From Pseudomonadota bacterium (GTDB lineage Bacteria; Pseudomonadota; Alphaproteobacteria; Sphingomonadales; Sphingomonadaceae), in NCBI GenBank assembly GCA_021847605.1, contig JAJZQN010000024.1:1-60494 (forward strand): a DNA stretch of 60,494 nucleotides, written 5' to 3'. Below the pieces are notes generated by a model. That model searched no databases. It was not told the DNA's origin and saw only the letters and a program-made list of their open reading frames with translations. This document shows, piece after piece, positions 50,962 through 60,370 of this stretch. The translations under genes and the position numbers were made by a program. Each line of letters starts with the position of its first letter. Positions within the stretch are counted from its first letter, which is position 1.

Positions 50962-52566
50962 ATGACGATCAGCCGGCGCGAGGCGATGAGCGGAACTTTG
51001 ATAGGAGGCGCTCTGGCGCTGGGGAGCGGAGGTGTAGCACGCGCTGCGTCGCCTTCGACCGCACCCGCTGCGTCACCCGATTGGAAGCGCGGTTTCGACA
51101 ATCAGCGTATCGCCGACCTGGGCGACGGGCGGTTCCTCAATCCCCTTATCTCAGGCGATCGACCTGATCCTGCCATTTTAAAGGATGGCGCGGATTATTA
51201 CATGACCTTCTCCAGCTTCGACAGCTATCCCGGCATCACTATCTGGCACAGCCGCGACCTCATCAACTGGCAACCACGCAAGCCAGCACTGCACAAGAAT
51301 ATTGGGGCGGTGTGGGCGGTCAGTCTGGAGAAATATAAGGGCCGCTATTTCATTTATATTCCGGTCAAGGCCGAACCGAACAGCATCTTCGTCATCCATG
51401 CCGACAGCATCGACGGGCCGTGGAGCGACCCCATCGACCTGAAACTGCATGAACATATCGATCCATGCCATGCGGTGGGTGAGGATGGCAGCCGATGGCT
51501 GTTCCTGTCGGGCGGAGATCGCATCCGCCTGTCCGATGACGGACTATCGACGGTGGGTGCGGTCGAGCATGTCTATGATCCATGGCGCTACCCCGACACA
51601 TGGGATGTAGAGGGATTCTCGCCCGAGGGGCCGAAGATCCATCGCCATGGCGACTGGTTTTATATGCTGACCGCCGTAGGCGGGACGGCAGGGCCGCCGA
51701 CCGGGCATATGGTGATCGCCGCGCGATCCCGGTCAATCCATGGGCCATGGGAGCAGCATCCGAACAACCCGCTGGTGCGGACGGAAAGTCTGGACGAGAA
51801 ATGGTGGTCCCGCGGACATGCCAGTCTGGTCGAGGGGCCGGATAAGAGCTGGTGGGCGGTCTATCATGGTTTTGAAAACGGGCTGTGGACGCTGGGGCGA
51901 CAGACGTTGATGGACCCGGTGGAATGGACAGCGGACGGATGGTTCCGGATGACCGGCGGCGACCTGTCACAGCCTTTGCCCAAACCGCGCGGGGGCAGCG
52001 CTGTGCCGCATGGCATGGGGCTGTCCGATGATTTTCGGAAACTGGAGATGGGGGCGAAGTGGAATTTCTTCCGCCCCGGCCCCGACGAAGCCAGTCGAGT
52101 ACGGGTGAAGGACGGGGCGTTGCTGTTGAGAGGCAGCGGCAGCGCGCCCGTCGATGGATCGCCCCTGCTGTTGATTGCGGGCGATCCATCCTATGAATTT
52201 CAGTGCGACATTGAGATTGCGCCGGGCGGCACGGCGGGGCTGATCCTCTTTTACGATGACAAGCTCTATTGCGGGCTGGGCTTCGATGAAGCGCGGTTCG
52301 TGACCCACCAATATGGAGCGGAGCGGGGGCGTCCGGCCAATCCTTACGGTCGGCAGATGACCATGAAGGTGACGAACCACCATCATATCATCGCTTATCA
52401 TCTGAGCGACGATAACGGGCGGACATGGAAGCGGTTCGACCGGGGGATGGAGGTTTCAGGCTATCATCATAATGTCCGGGGCGGATTCCTGATGCTGCGC
52501 CCTGGCCTGTATGCCGCAGGACCGGGAGAGGCGAAGTTTCGTAATTTTCAGTTCCGCGCGCTGTAA
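50962..52566 (+). CDS. Tat-exported GH43-family glycoside hydrolase
   Basis: A 534-residue enzyme with a twin-arginine leader (TISRREAMSGTLIGGALALG). The five-bladed GH43 catalytic domain (about 58-345) is followed by a beta-sandwich lectin-like domain (about 355-534), as in beta-xylosidase/arabinosidase-type GH43 enzymes. Probable catalytic residues: base Asp69 in GDRPDPAILKDGADYY, transition-state Asp167 in HEHIDPCHAV, acid Glu222 in FSPEGPKIHRHGDWFYM. AAGGAGG precedes the ATG. It probably trims arabinose, xylose or galactose side chains of pectin; linkage cannot be read from sequence. Confidence 0.9.
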   Translation: MTISRREAMSGTLIGGALALGSGGVARAASPSTAPAASPDWKRGFDNQRIADLGDGRFLNPLISGDRPDPAILKDGADYYMTFSSFDSYPGITIWHSRDLINWQPRKPALHKNIGAVWAVSLEKYKGRYFIYIPVKAEPNSIFVIHADSIDGPWSDPIDLKLHEHIDPCHAVGEDGSRWLFLSGGDRIRLSDDGLSTVGAVEHVYDPWRYPDTWDVEGFSPEGPKIHRHGDWFYMLTAVGGTAGPPTGHMVIAARSRSIHGPWEQHPNNPLVRTESLDEKWWSRGHASLVEGPDKSWWAVYHGFENGLWTLGRQTLMDPVEWTADGWFRMTGGDLSQPLPKPRGGSAVPHGMGLSDDFRKLEMGAKWNFFRPGPDEASRVRVKDGALLLRGSGSAPVDGSPLLLIAGDPSYEFQCDIEIAPGGTAGLILFYDDKLYCGLGFDEARFVTHQYGAERGRPANPYGRQMTMKVTNHHHIIAYHLSDDNGRTWKRFDRGMEVSGYHHNVRGGFLMLRPGLYAAGPGEAKFRNFQFRAL

Positions 52567-52577
52567 GTCGCAAGCAA

Positions 52578-52609
52578 ATAGAGCCTGTCCCGCGAAGGAC
52601 AGGCTCTAT
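52578..52609. terminator. Bidirectional terminator between GH43 and TonB receptor genes
   Basis: Perfect 13-bp stem ATAGAGCCTGTCC / GGACAGGCTCTAT with loop CGCGAA between two convergent stops. A-rich and T-containing flanks suit both directions. Confidence 0.75.
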
Positions 52610-52631
52610 CAGCGAACCGGAGGTTCCGGCT

Positions 52632-54830
52632 TTAATATTTGACGCTGAAACGGACGCCATACGTCACCGGGCGGGCGGGCTGGGCAATGTCCGCGCTGGT
52701 GAAGAAATTGCGGGTCAGGTCATATTTCTCGTTAAAGATATTCCGGCCCCACAGCGTCATCGTCCATTTTTCATCTGAAGGTTTGAGCGAAATTTCCGCA
52801 TTGGCCACGAAATAATGGCCAATGTCATAGGTCTCGCCCAGCCATGACGGATATTTGGACCGATAGGTGAACGTCGTCGACGGCGTTACGATGAAGTCGC
52901 CGACAGGCGCGGCATAGCTGATCGACCCGCCCCAGGACCATTTGGGGAAGGGGATGTTGGTGTGTGAGCGGTCGGCATAGACGGCCGCATTCGCAGCCTG
53001 AGATGCCGGCACGTCAAGGTCGAAGAAGTCGAGATAGCGACCCTGACTGAAGCCCAGATATTGGGTAATGTTAAGACCTTGCACGGGCTGGATCGATAGT
53101 TCCAGTTCGGCGCCGACCACACGCGATTTGTTGGCATTGGTAAAGCGGCCGACCGGGCCGTTGGCGCCCCAGACTGCCGATAGTACCTGTTGATCGCGAT
53201 AGTCGTAATAATAAGCCGATCCGTTGAACTGAACGAAGGGCAGCGGATTGGTCTTGAAGCCGACTTCATAGGCGTTGATCTTTTCCGGCGCGAAGGGCTG
53301 AATACCGCTGCTGTTGCCGGTATTATAGGTGGTGAAGCCACCCGACTTGGTGCCGCGGCTGGCCGAGGCATAGAGCATCACCTGCTCATTGGGCTTATAT
53401 TGCAACGCGAGCTTGCCGGTCAGGGGATTCATGCTGGTATCGACGCTGGTCGGCGGCAGGGCGGTCGCACCGCCAAAGGCGCTGCCGAAACCATCGAGCG
53501 AGCGTTTTTCATGCTCGTAGCGCAGGCCGAAAATGGCCTTCCATTTGGGTGTCAGTTCATATTCAGCCTGACCAAAGGCGCTGATCGATTCTACATCCTG
53601 GGCATAGTTGACGCGGGCGTAGGTGCCGTAAACATCGATGAAGTCGGAATAATAGCGTTCATTGAGCTTTTGCTTGGAATAATAGGCGCCCACGACCCAT
53701 GTCAGGCGACCGGGGGTGGAGTTGCTGAGCCGCAATTCCTGTGCAAAGACATCCACCTTGGAGCCGAAGAAGGTATCGGCCTCGATCGAGGCGGAGGAAT
53801 CCCAGTCGCCGAACTGAAGACGCTTTAGCCAGTCATAGGCAGTGATGCTGGTCAGCGTCGCACCACCGAAATCATAAGAGAGATTGGCGGATGCACCCCA
53901 GGTCTTATTGTTGACGCCGGGCTTAGCTCCGTCTTCCAGTTCGGTGTCGGCAACCAGTTGCGGCGATACGCCCCAGCCGGTGGCGAAGCGGTCGGTATCC
54001 GCCGGGATGGTCGGGCCGGTTCCAGCGGCCGTTGCCAGCGGATTGAGGAGATAGAGGCCGGTCGCTTCCGACTTGTCGCGGCCATAGTGGAGATCGATGA
54101 GCGCAGAAAAGCCGGTGTCGGCAGGCTCGATCGAGAGAAGCGCGCGGCCGCCCCAGCGGTTCGCATCGCCCAGCGACGCGCCGGTATCGCGATTATACTG
54201 ATAGGCGCCGCCTTGTTGCGTGGCGCCGGCGACACGCAGATTGATACCCTGGGCCAACGGACCGGACACATAGGCCTCGCCCGTGAAGGCGTCGAAGCGG
54301 CCATATTCAAAGGTCGCGCCGGCGCTAAGTTCATCGGTAGGGCGATTGGTTACGAAATTGACCGCGCCGCCAGTGGTGTTGCGGCCGTAGAGCGTCCCCT
54401 GCGGCCCGCGTAGCACTTCGACCCGGCTAACGTCGAAGATCAGCCCCTGCGTCATGATCGGGATGGGATAGGCCACTTCGTTGACATAGATGCCGACTGT
54501 GGGCGAGTTGTTGGAGGCATAATCCTGAAAGCCCACGCCGCGCAGCCGGAATTGGGGGGCGCCGCCGCCGAATGCGGGTTCGACCTGAAGGCTGGGTGTT
54601 GCATCCTGCAACTGATTGACGTTGGTGATCCCACGCTCCTTGAGCATGGATTCATTCACAACGCTAAGCGCGATGCCAACGTCCTGCGCCGATTGTTCGC
54701 GGTGCTGGGCGGTGACGACGATTTCGGAATCGCCGCCGGATTGCGGTGCGGCTTCCTGGGCGAAAAGGGGTACCCCATATCCCCCGGAGATGGCGCAGAT
54801 GGCTGCGCTGCACAATAAACGCTTCATCAT
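52632..54830 (-). CDS. TonB-dependent receptor of the amide/peptide cluster
   Basis: A 732-residue outer-membrane receptor. The signal peptide ends at PLFAQE, the TonB box is SEIVVTAQHREQSAQDVGIA, and the plug has IYVNEVAYPIPIM and VSRVEVLRGPQGTLYGRNTTGG. The terminal strand is YGVRFSVKY. GAGGAGCC precedes the tandem ATGs. It is adjacent to the XRE-cupin gene and the hydrolase/amidase operon rather than under the LacI operator, so its cargo is more likely the substrate of that cluster than pectin. Ligand not evident. Confidence 0.91.
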   Translation of the reverse strand: MMKRLLCSAAICAISGGYGVPLFAQEAAPQSGGDSEIVVTAQHREQSAQDVGIALSVVNESMLKERGITNVNQLQDATPSLQVEPAFGGGAPQFRLRGVGFQDYASNNSPTVGIYVNEVAYPIPIMTQGLIFDVSRVEVLRGPQGTLYGRNTTGGAVNFVTNRPTDELSAGATFEYGRFDAFTGEAYVSGPLAQGINLRVAGATQQGGAYQYNRDTGASLGDANRWGGRALLSIEPADTGFSALIDLHYGRDKSEATGLYLLNPLATAAGTGPTIPADTDRFATGWGVSPQLVADTELEDGAKPGVNNKTWGASANLSYDFGGATLTSITAYDWLKRLQFGDWDSSASIEADTFFGSKVDVFAQELRLSNSTPGRLTWVVGAYYSKQKLNERYYSDFIDVYGTYARVNYAQDVESISAFGQAEYELTPKWKAIFGLRYEHEKRSLDGFGSAFGGATALPPTSVDTSMNPLTGKLALQYKPNEQVMLYASASRGTKSGGFTTYNTGNSSGIQPFAPEKINAYEVGFKTNPLPFVQFNGSAYYYDYRDQQVLSAVWGANGPVGRFTNANKSRVVGAELELSIQPVQGLNITQYLGFSQGRYLDFFDLDVPASQAANAAVYADRSHTNIPFPKWSWGGSISYAAPVGDFIVTPSTTFTYRSKYPSWLGETYDIGHYFVANAEISLKPSDEKWTMTLWGRNIFNEKYDLTRNFFTSADIAQPARPVTYGVRFSVKY

Positions 54831-55162
54831 GGCTCCTCGACGAATTGCCGACACGCGAAATTGCGCGGCGGATCGGCCAAAGGAGGCACCCTCTTTTATG
54901 TTATCGTCCCTGATCTTCTTTTTTCGGGCGATTTTCCGCCCATTATGATTGTTGCCTGCCGTTTTCGTTCTTATGCCGTCCGCCGCAGAAGTGCGGTTGA
55001 TGTCGTTTCATTCTGTATGACAGATTGATGGCAGCGGCAGGTACACCGCAAGCCTGTTATTTACTGCGCGCCATGTCCGGTTGCAGCGTAAACGGAATCA
55101 AGGCTTTTTCTGTTTTCGCGCTCATTATCCTGAGCGCTTTAATCACCTGAGGCCGCATCGTT
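54831..55162. other. Gene-free gap upstream of the receptor
   Basis: This stretch of about 330 bases has no supported gene. It should contain the receptor promoter. A hairpin GCGCTCA / TGAGCGC (loop TTATCC) at 55118-55137, 25 bases after the regulator stop, may end the XRE-cupin transcript. No LacI-type or paired-box motif is seen here. Confidence 0.45.
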
Positions 55163-55708
55163 TCAGAAGCTGGGCGGGGTGCATGCGCTGACAACCACGC
55201 ATTTTTCCTTGCCGACATTACGGAAGCGATGAGGCTTTGTACTGGCGAATAGATAGGCATCGCCAGCTTCCAGCACCTGCTTTTCGCCTGATACGGTGAC
55301 TTCCAGCTTGCCGGAAATGACGATGCCCACTTCCTCGCCAGCATGGCTGAGCATGACCCGGCCGCTTTCGGCACCGCTCTGGTACACTTCATAAAGCATC
55401 TGGATGGAGGACGAGGCAACGCTGCCCAACTGGCGATAGCTGACGCCATCCTTACCGATTTCGATAAGTTCGTTGCTGCGGAAATAGAAACGCCCTTCAT
55501 CCGCGGCTTCCAGATTGAAAAACTCGCCCAGCGGCATGTCGATCGCTGCGAGAATGCGTTTGAGCGAACCTACAGATGGGTTTGTCCGGCCACTTTCGAT
55601 CAGCGATATGGTACTGCTGGGTACACCCGCCACCTTGGCCAGCATACGTTGGCTAAGCCGCTTATTTTCCCGCACGAGCCGAAGGCGCATTCCAACTTCA
55701 TTATCCAT
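55163..55708 (-). CDS. XRE-cupin transcriptional regulator (PuuR-like)
   Basis: A 181-residue regulator. The N-terminal helix-turn-helix is MRLRLVRENKRLSQRMLAKVAGVPSSTISLIESGRTNPSV with LKRILAAI (residues 7-56). The C-terminal cupin (about 100-175) has HAGEEVGIVISGKLEVTVSGE and GDAYLFASTKPHRFRN. Relatives such as PuuR repress amine or amino-acid catabolism. The ATG before DNEVGM was chosen as the usual start. It is divergent from the P1-hydrolase operon across 244 bases that contain two adjacent palindromes, the likely operator. Confidence 0.9.
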   Translation of the reverse strand: MDNEVGMRLRLVRENKRLSQRMLAKVAGVPSSTISLIESGRTNPSVGSLKRILAAIDMPLGEFFNLEAADEGRFYFRSNELIEIGKDGVSYRQLGSVASSSIQMLYEVYQSGAESGRVMLSHAGEEVGIVISGKLEVTVSGEKQVLEAGDAYLFASTKPHRFRNVGKEKCVVVSACTPPSF

Positions 55709-55803
55709 GAAGACCCCCGATATTTTATGGTATCCGGCGGGTGCCACGCCCCCTTGCTGCGATCGTCCGCCGGAGGAAGTGTGACAAAAGCGCTTGGGGT
55801 GAT

Positions 55804-55830
55804 CAATATTTCATATTGGTTGCATTGCAA
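55804..55830. promoter_or_regulatory. Twin palindromes, candidate XRE-cupin operator
   Basis: CAATAT-TTC-ATATTG (15 bases, perfect arms) is followed one base later by TTGCA-T-TGCAA (11 bases, perfect arms). They lie in the AT-rich middle of the divergent region between the regulator and the hydrolase gene. No other copy was noticed in the window. Confidence 0.5.
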
Positions 55831-55952
55831 AAAAACAGGCTTGCCGCCTGCCGTCACAGCCTATCTATTCAATCCGTTATCGGCGCTGCTGCGGTGTGGC
55901 AGGGTCGGGGAGGCTGATAAGGCCGGTCATCATGCAAGAGCAGAGGGTCGTA

Positions 55953-57077
55953 ATGAATCGTCGCAATCTGTTGAAGGGCGCGGGATATGTCGCCGGACTT
56001 TCACTGACATCTACGGGTATGATGCGGGTGGCGCAGGCTGCAACCGTGCCGGCGGCGGGAGGGCGGACGGGTCCGCTCAACCTGATCACCGATGTCGCGG
56101 GTATCACCGTGGGCTGCGCGGAAGACGCCAAGGTGCGTACCGGCACTACCGTCATTCTGGCCGACAAGCTATCGACCGCAGCGGTTGATGTACGCGGCGG
56201 AGGGCCGGGCACGCGCGAAACGGACGCGCTGGACGCTTATAATCTGGTGGGCGCCGCCAATGCGATCGTCCTGTCTGGCGGGTCGTCCTGGGGGCTGGCA
56301 GCGGCGGACGGCGTAGCCGCGCATCTGGGTGCGAAGGGCATCGGCTATGGCGGCATGGCGGCCAAGGGCGTGCCGGTGTCGCCGATCGTGCCGGCGGCCA
56401 TCCTTTACGATCTTGCCAATGGGGGCGACAAAAATTGGGGGACCGAGCCGCCCTATCGGGAATTGGGTGCAAAGGCGCTGGCGGCAGCGGGTACGCAGTT
56501 CCGCCTCGGCACGTCGGGCGCTGGCTATGGCGCGATGGCGGGCGGATTGAAGGGGGGACTTGGTTCCGCGTCGACCCTGACGAGTGATGGGGTCATGGTT
56601 GGTGCGATCGTTGCGGTTAATTCGATGGGGTCGACCGTTATCCCGGGGACGCACCAATTCTGGTCTGGTCCTTATGAAATTGGCGACGAATTTGGCGGCA
56701 TGGCACCGGCTGCCCAACGGGTAGGGCCGGAAGAATGGGGGTATGTCAAAGGGGCAGCAGCGCGAGAAAATACCACGATCGCCTGCATCGCTACCGATCT
56801 GGCGCTGACCGCCGATGAGATGAAGCGCGTGGTGATCATGGCGCAGGACGGCATGTCGCGCGCGATCCGACCGATCCATACGCCGTTCGACGGAGACGTG
56901 GTGTTCGCTATTTCCACTGGGCGCATTCAGCCCAAGGAACCGCGGCAACTGGCTGTGTTGAAAGTGGGAGCCGTCGCCGCCGATACCTTGTCCCGCGCAA
57001 TTGCGCGGGGCGTCTATGCCGCCAGCGCGCCGCCGGGATCGGATGCGAAAACCTGGTCGTCATTGAAGGGCCAATAA
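55953..57077 (+). CDS. Secreted P1-family (S58) N-terminal-nucleophile hydrolase
   Basis: A 374-residue member of the P1 peptidase family (DmpA, BapA, NylC relatives) with a Tat-like leader (MNRRNLLKGAGYVAGLSLTS). Family marks are LITDVAGITVGCAEDAKVRTGTTV, VDVRGGGPGTRETDAL, IVLSGGSSWGLAAADGV and GLGSASTL...VGAIVAVNSMGS. Members cleave themselves to expose an N-terminal Ser/Thr nucleophile and hydrolyse N-terminal D-residues, beta-peptides or nylon oligomers. The self-cleavage site cannot be fixed by eye. The ATG giving the leader was preferred over upstream ATG/GTG codons. It leads a four-gene operon. Confidence 0.85.
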   Translation: MNRRNLLKGAGYVAGLSLTSTGMMRVAQAATVPAAGGRTGPLNLITDVAGITVGCAEDAKVRTGTTVILADKLSTAAVDVRGGGPGTRETDALDAYNLVGAANAIVLSGGSSWGLAAADGVAAHLGAKGIGYGGMAAKGVPVSPIVPAAILYDLANGGDKNWGTEPPYRELGAKALAAAGTQFRLGTSGAGYGAMAGGLKGGLGSASTLTSDGVMVGAIVAVNSMGSTVIPGTHQFWSGPYEIGDEFGGMAPAAQRVGPEEWGYVKGAAARENTTIACIATDLALTADEMKRVVIMAQDGMSRAIRPIHTPFDGDVVFAISTGRIQPKEPRQLAVLKVGAVAADTLSRAIARGVYAASAPPGSDAKTWSSLKGQ

Positions 57078-57119
57078 GCGTCAGGCGGGCCGTGGGTCGA
57101 TTGGCAACAGGAACAGGCG

Positions 57120-57356
57120 ATGCATGAGATTCCCGAGGATCGGTTGCCCGACATACCTGACGGGCGGCAGCCGCAATGGCTGGTGCTGGTCGGACTGGCA
57201 GTCCCGTTATTGCTGGTGTTGCTGAGTGGATTGGCGATACCCGCAGATGCCGCGCAGTTCATGGGTATATCGCTGAGCAGTTGGTGCCTGTTTGCCTGCG
57301 CGCCGCTGGTGAGCCTGTGCCTGCTGATCTGCTGGCGGTTCGGATCGAGCCAATGA
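57120..57356 (+). CDS. DUF3311-type small membrane protein, symporter partner
   Basis: A 78-residue protein with two membrane helices (WLVLVGLAVPLLLVLLSGLA and WCLFACAPLVSLCLLICW). Its stop overlaps the start of the sodium:solute symporter (ATGA). Small DUF3311/YhdT-like proteins encoded directly before SSS transporters are thought to be accessory subunits; the assignment rests mainly on this context and on size. Confidence 0.65.
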   Translation: MHEIPEDRLPDIPDGRQPQWLVLVGLAVPLLLVLLSGLAIPADAAQFMGISLSSWCLFACAPLVSLCLLICWRFGSSQ

Positions 57357-58777
57357 TGGTGGCCTTTTCTGCAGTCATGCTGTTGTCGCTGGCGTTGGCG
57401 CTATGGTCGCGGCGCGGGCATAAACGACCCGATGCACGGTCCTTCTTCACCGCGTCGGGGCAGTTCGGCCCGATCCTCTTCTTCTTCCTGTCAGTCGGCG
57501 AAACCTATTCGATTGCGACGATGTTGGGCTTTCCGGGCGGCGTCTATGCGGGTGGGGAAGGCTTCGTCCTGTGGTTTTTCGGCTACATATTGATGGCCGC
57601 TCCGGCGATCTATTTCGTGGGGCCATGGATATGGCGGGCGGGGGCGCTCTATGCGTCGGCGACGATCCCCGATTTCTTTCGATCCCATTATGATAGCCGC
57701 ACGCTGGAAATAGTGATCGCAGCCAGCGCCATCATGTTGCTGATCCCGATCGGTACGACCCAGTTTTTGGGCCTGAAGCTGGTATTCAGCGGATTGGCGC
57801 CGGAGGTGCCGTCCATCTGGTTATCGAGCCTGGCAGGGTTGCTGACCTTTGCCTATGTGGCGCTGGCGGGGTTACGAGCTTCGGCCTTCGTTGCGGTGTT
57901 GAAAGACATTGTGATGATGGGGTCGATCCTGATGGTTGGCGGTATGGCGATCATCATGTGGGATGGCACGGCTACGTCGGCCGGATCGGTGCTGACGGTG
58001 CCCCCGGCAGCCAGTCCGGTAGACCTGACATTCGCGGTGACGACCATCATCCTTCAGGCGGCGGGCTTTCTGATGATCCCGCAAAACTGGGCCTTCATCT
58101 TTTCGGCGCGGTCCCCCCGGGCGATCCAGCGAGGACAGATTGTCGCGCCCATCTATATGTTGATGTTCCCGCTGCTGATGATCGTCGCTTATTATGCGCG
58201 GGCGAGCGGGATCGACCCGCACAAGCCGGATTATGTGTTTCTGGCGACGGCGGAGGCACTGTTGCCGCACTGGCTGGTCGGCGTGGTGATGGCGGCGGTG
58301 GTGCTGTCTGGGCTGGTGGTGCTGAGCAGCGTATGCCTTGCCATCGGACCGCTATTTACGCGCAACATTGTGCCCCGACTGGACGGATCGGCTCAGCAAA
58401 GATGGTCGCAGATCATCATTGCCCTGTTCATCCTGTTTTCGCTGATCGCGGCGGAAATGTCGGTGCCGCTGATCGCGACGCTCAACAATATCTTCTACTT
58501 CGGGATCGTGCAGCCCTTGCCCGGTTTCGTCGCGGCCATGCTGTTGCCCCGCGTTTCGGCGCGGGCGGTGATTGCCGGCATCCTGAGCGGGGATGCGTTC
58601 ATTCTCTATGCCAAGATCGAGGCGATCAATTTGGCAGGGGTGAATGCGGGGCTGGTCGGACTGGGCGTCAACTGCGTCATCCTGACAATCGCAACGATGC
58701 TCTGGCCCCGCAGCGGTCATGCGTCGGTGATGCAACAATTCGCGGCCCGACGCGCGGCTGCGACGGCGGCTGAATAG
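57353..58777 (+). CDS. Sodium:solute symporter (SSS family)
   Basis: A 474-residue permease with about 13 helices. SSS features: ARSFFTASGQFGPILFFFLSVGETYSIATMLGFPGGVYAGG near the N-terminus (substrate and Na+ region of helix 1), then LAGLRASAFVAVLKDIVMMG and IPQNWAFIFSARSPRAIQRG in the middle. It imports a small solute with Na+ or H+. Its place between a P1 hydrolase and an amidase suggests uptake of the hydrolysis product (amino acid, short amide). Start overlaps the small partner protein. Confidence 0.9.
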   Translation: MMVAFSAVMLLSLALALWSRRGHKRPDARSFFTASGQFGPILFFFLSVGETYSIATMLGFPGGVYAGGEGFVLWFFGYILMAAPAIYFVGPWIWRAGALYASATIPDFFRSHYDSRTLEIVIAASAIMLLIPIGTTQFLGLKLVFSGLAPEVPSIWLSSLAGLLTFAYVALAGLRASAFVAVLKDIVMMGSILMVGGMAIIMWDGTATSAGSVLTVPPAASPVDLTFAVTTIILQAAGFLMIPQNWAFIFSARSPRAIQRGQIVAPIYMLMFPLLMIVAYYARASGIDPHKPDYVFLATAEALLPHWLVGVVMAAVVLSGLVVLSSVCLAIGPLFTRNIVPRLDGSAQQRWSQIIIALFILFSLIAAEMSVPLIATLNNIFYFGIVQPLPGFVAAMLLPRVSARAVIAGILSGDAFILYAKIEAINLAGVNAGLVGLGVNCVILTIATMLWPRSGHASVMQQFAARRAAATAAE

Positions 58778-58882
58778 ACGCCCGCAATCGGAGAATACAG
58801 AGGTCGTTTGAGCGACCCGACGAATGGAGAGGAGACGAGCGGACATCGGGTCGCTGCGCTGTGCGCCGGCCATCATGGAGAT

Positions 58883-60298
58883 ATGAGCATGAGTGAGGAA
58901 CTGGCCGACCTGACCGGCGCGGAGATGGCCACGGCATTTGCGGCAGGGACATTGTCGCCGGTCGAGGTCATGACCCATGTGGTTCGTCGCGTCGAACGAC
59001 TGGAACCCATATTATGCGCAACTTACGCATTCGATCCGGAGGCCGCGATTGAGAAGGCGCGGGCATCGGAGCAGCGGTGGCAAGATGGCGCTGCGCTCAG
59101 TCCGCTGGACGGCATTCCCGTAACGCTCAAGGAGTTGATCGCCACGCGAGGCATGCCTAAGCCCGTTGGCACGGCGGCGGGCGATATGACGCCCCAGACG
59201 GTCGATGCGCCGCCTGCGGCCCGGCTGAGCGAGGCGGGAACGCTGATGTTCGCGAAGACGACGGTGCCTGATTACGGGATGCTATCGTCGGGCCTGTCGA
59301 GCTTTCACAAGCTGGCGCGCAACCCGTGGGACGTCAGCCGCAATCCCGGTGGATCGAGCGCAGGAGCTGGCGCAGCGGGAGCCGCGGGATATGGCCCGTT
59401 TCACGTCGGCACCGACATTGGCGGTTCGGTCCGTCTGCCCGCAGGGTGGTGCGGCATTTTCGCCCATAAGCCGAGCAACGGACGAATACCGATCGATCCG
59501 CCCTATATCGGCCGGGTCGCAGGGCCGATGACGCGGACGGTGACGGATGCGGCGTTGATGATGACGATGCTGTCGAACCCGGACCGACGTGATTATATGG
59601 ATCTGCCTTGGCAGGATCTGCCCTGGCTCGATCTGGACGCGGATGTCGCAGGGCTGCGCATCGGGTTGATGCTGGATGCCGGATGCGGCGCGGATGCCGA
59701 ACCGGAGGTGGTCGCGGCGGTAGGCGCGGCGGCACGTCTGTTCGAAGAAGGCGGCGCGATCGTCGAACCGATCGAACCGTTCATGACGCCTGCGATGATC
59801 GATGGGCTGGACCGCTTCTGGCGCACCCGTTTCTGGGAGGAGACGCGACATTTGCCGCCGGAGCGCTATGCGCTGATCCTGGAATATATCCGGCAATGGG
59901 TGGAACCCGCAGCAGGCTATGACGGGGCAGCCGTCTATACCGGGTTCGACCAGATCATGAAGATGCGCGAACGTGGTCGCGCCTATGACGCCTATGATCT
60001 GATCCTTTCGCCGGTGGCACCGATGCCGGCCTTTCCCGCCGAACTGCCGTCGCCGACCAATGATCCGGCACGACCGTTCGATCATATCGGGTTTACCGTG
60101 CCCTATAATATGACGGAGCAGCCGGCGAGTTCGATCAATTGCGGTTACACGGGCGATGGGCTGCCGATCGGGTTGCAGATTGTCGGTCGTCGTTTCGACG
60201 ATATGGGCGTGCTGAGGGCATCACGCTGGTATGAGAAAGCGCGGCCGCAGCAGCGGGACTGGCCGTTTCGGTTGAAGGCGAACGAAACGGCGAGATAG
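58883..60298 (+). CDS. Amidase-signature-family amidase
   Basis: A 471-residue cytoplasmic amidase with the Ser-cisSer-Lys triad: Lys83 in VTLKELIATRG, Ser158 in NPGGSSAGAGAA, Ser182 in TDIGGSVRLPAGWCG. C-terminal NMTEQPASSINCGYTGDGLPIGLQIVG matches the family. It hydrolyses a carboxamide; substrates in the family include glutamyl-tRNA, aryl amides and 6-aminohexanoate cyclic dimer. The ATG before SMSEELADL was chosen (TTG further up lacks family sequence). It is the last gene of the P1-hydrolase operon, about 105 bases after the symporter. Confidence 0.92.
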   Translation: MSMSEELADLTGAEMATAFAAGTLSPVEVMTHVVRRVERLEPILCATYAFDPEAAIEKARASEQRWQDGAALSPLDGIPVTLKELIATRGMPKPVGTAAGDMTPQTVDAPPAARLSEAGTLMFAKTTVPDYGMLSSGLSSFHKLARNPWDVSRNPGGSSAGAGAAGAAGYGPFHVGTDIGGSVRLPAGWCGIFAHKPSNGRIPIDPPYIGRVAGPMTRTVTDAALMMTMLSNPDRRDYMDLPWQDLPWLDLDADVAGLRIGLMLDAGCGADAEPEVVAAVGAAARLFEEGGAIVEPIEPFMTPAMIDGLDRFWRTRFWEETRHLPPERYALILEYIRQWVEPAAGYDGAAVYTGFDQIMKMRERGRAYDAYDLILSPVAPMPAFPAELPSPTNDPARPFDHIGFTVPYNMTEQPASSINCGYTGDGLPIGLQIVGRRFDDMGVLRASRWYEKARPQQRDWPFRLKANETAR

Positions 60299-60370
60299 AC
60301 AGTTTCTGCTGAATTTGCACCTGTGTTTGTTTAACATAATCTTTGTTATCGAACTTTCGTAGTGTAGGAG

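Noticed and set aside
54109..54122. CCGGTGTC resembling the LacI operator
   Set aside because: It lies inside the coding sequence of a receptor and lacks the TGACA left half.
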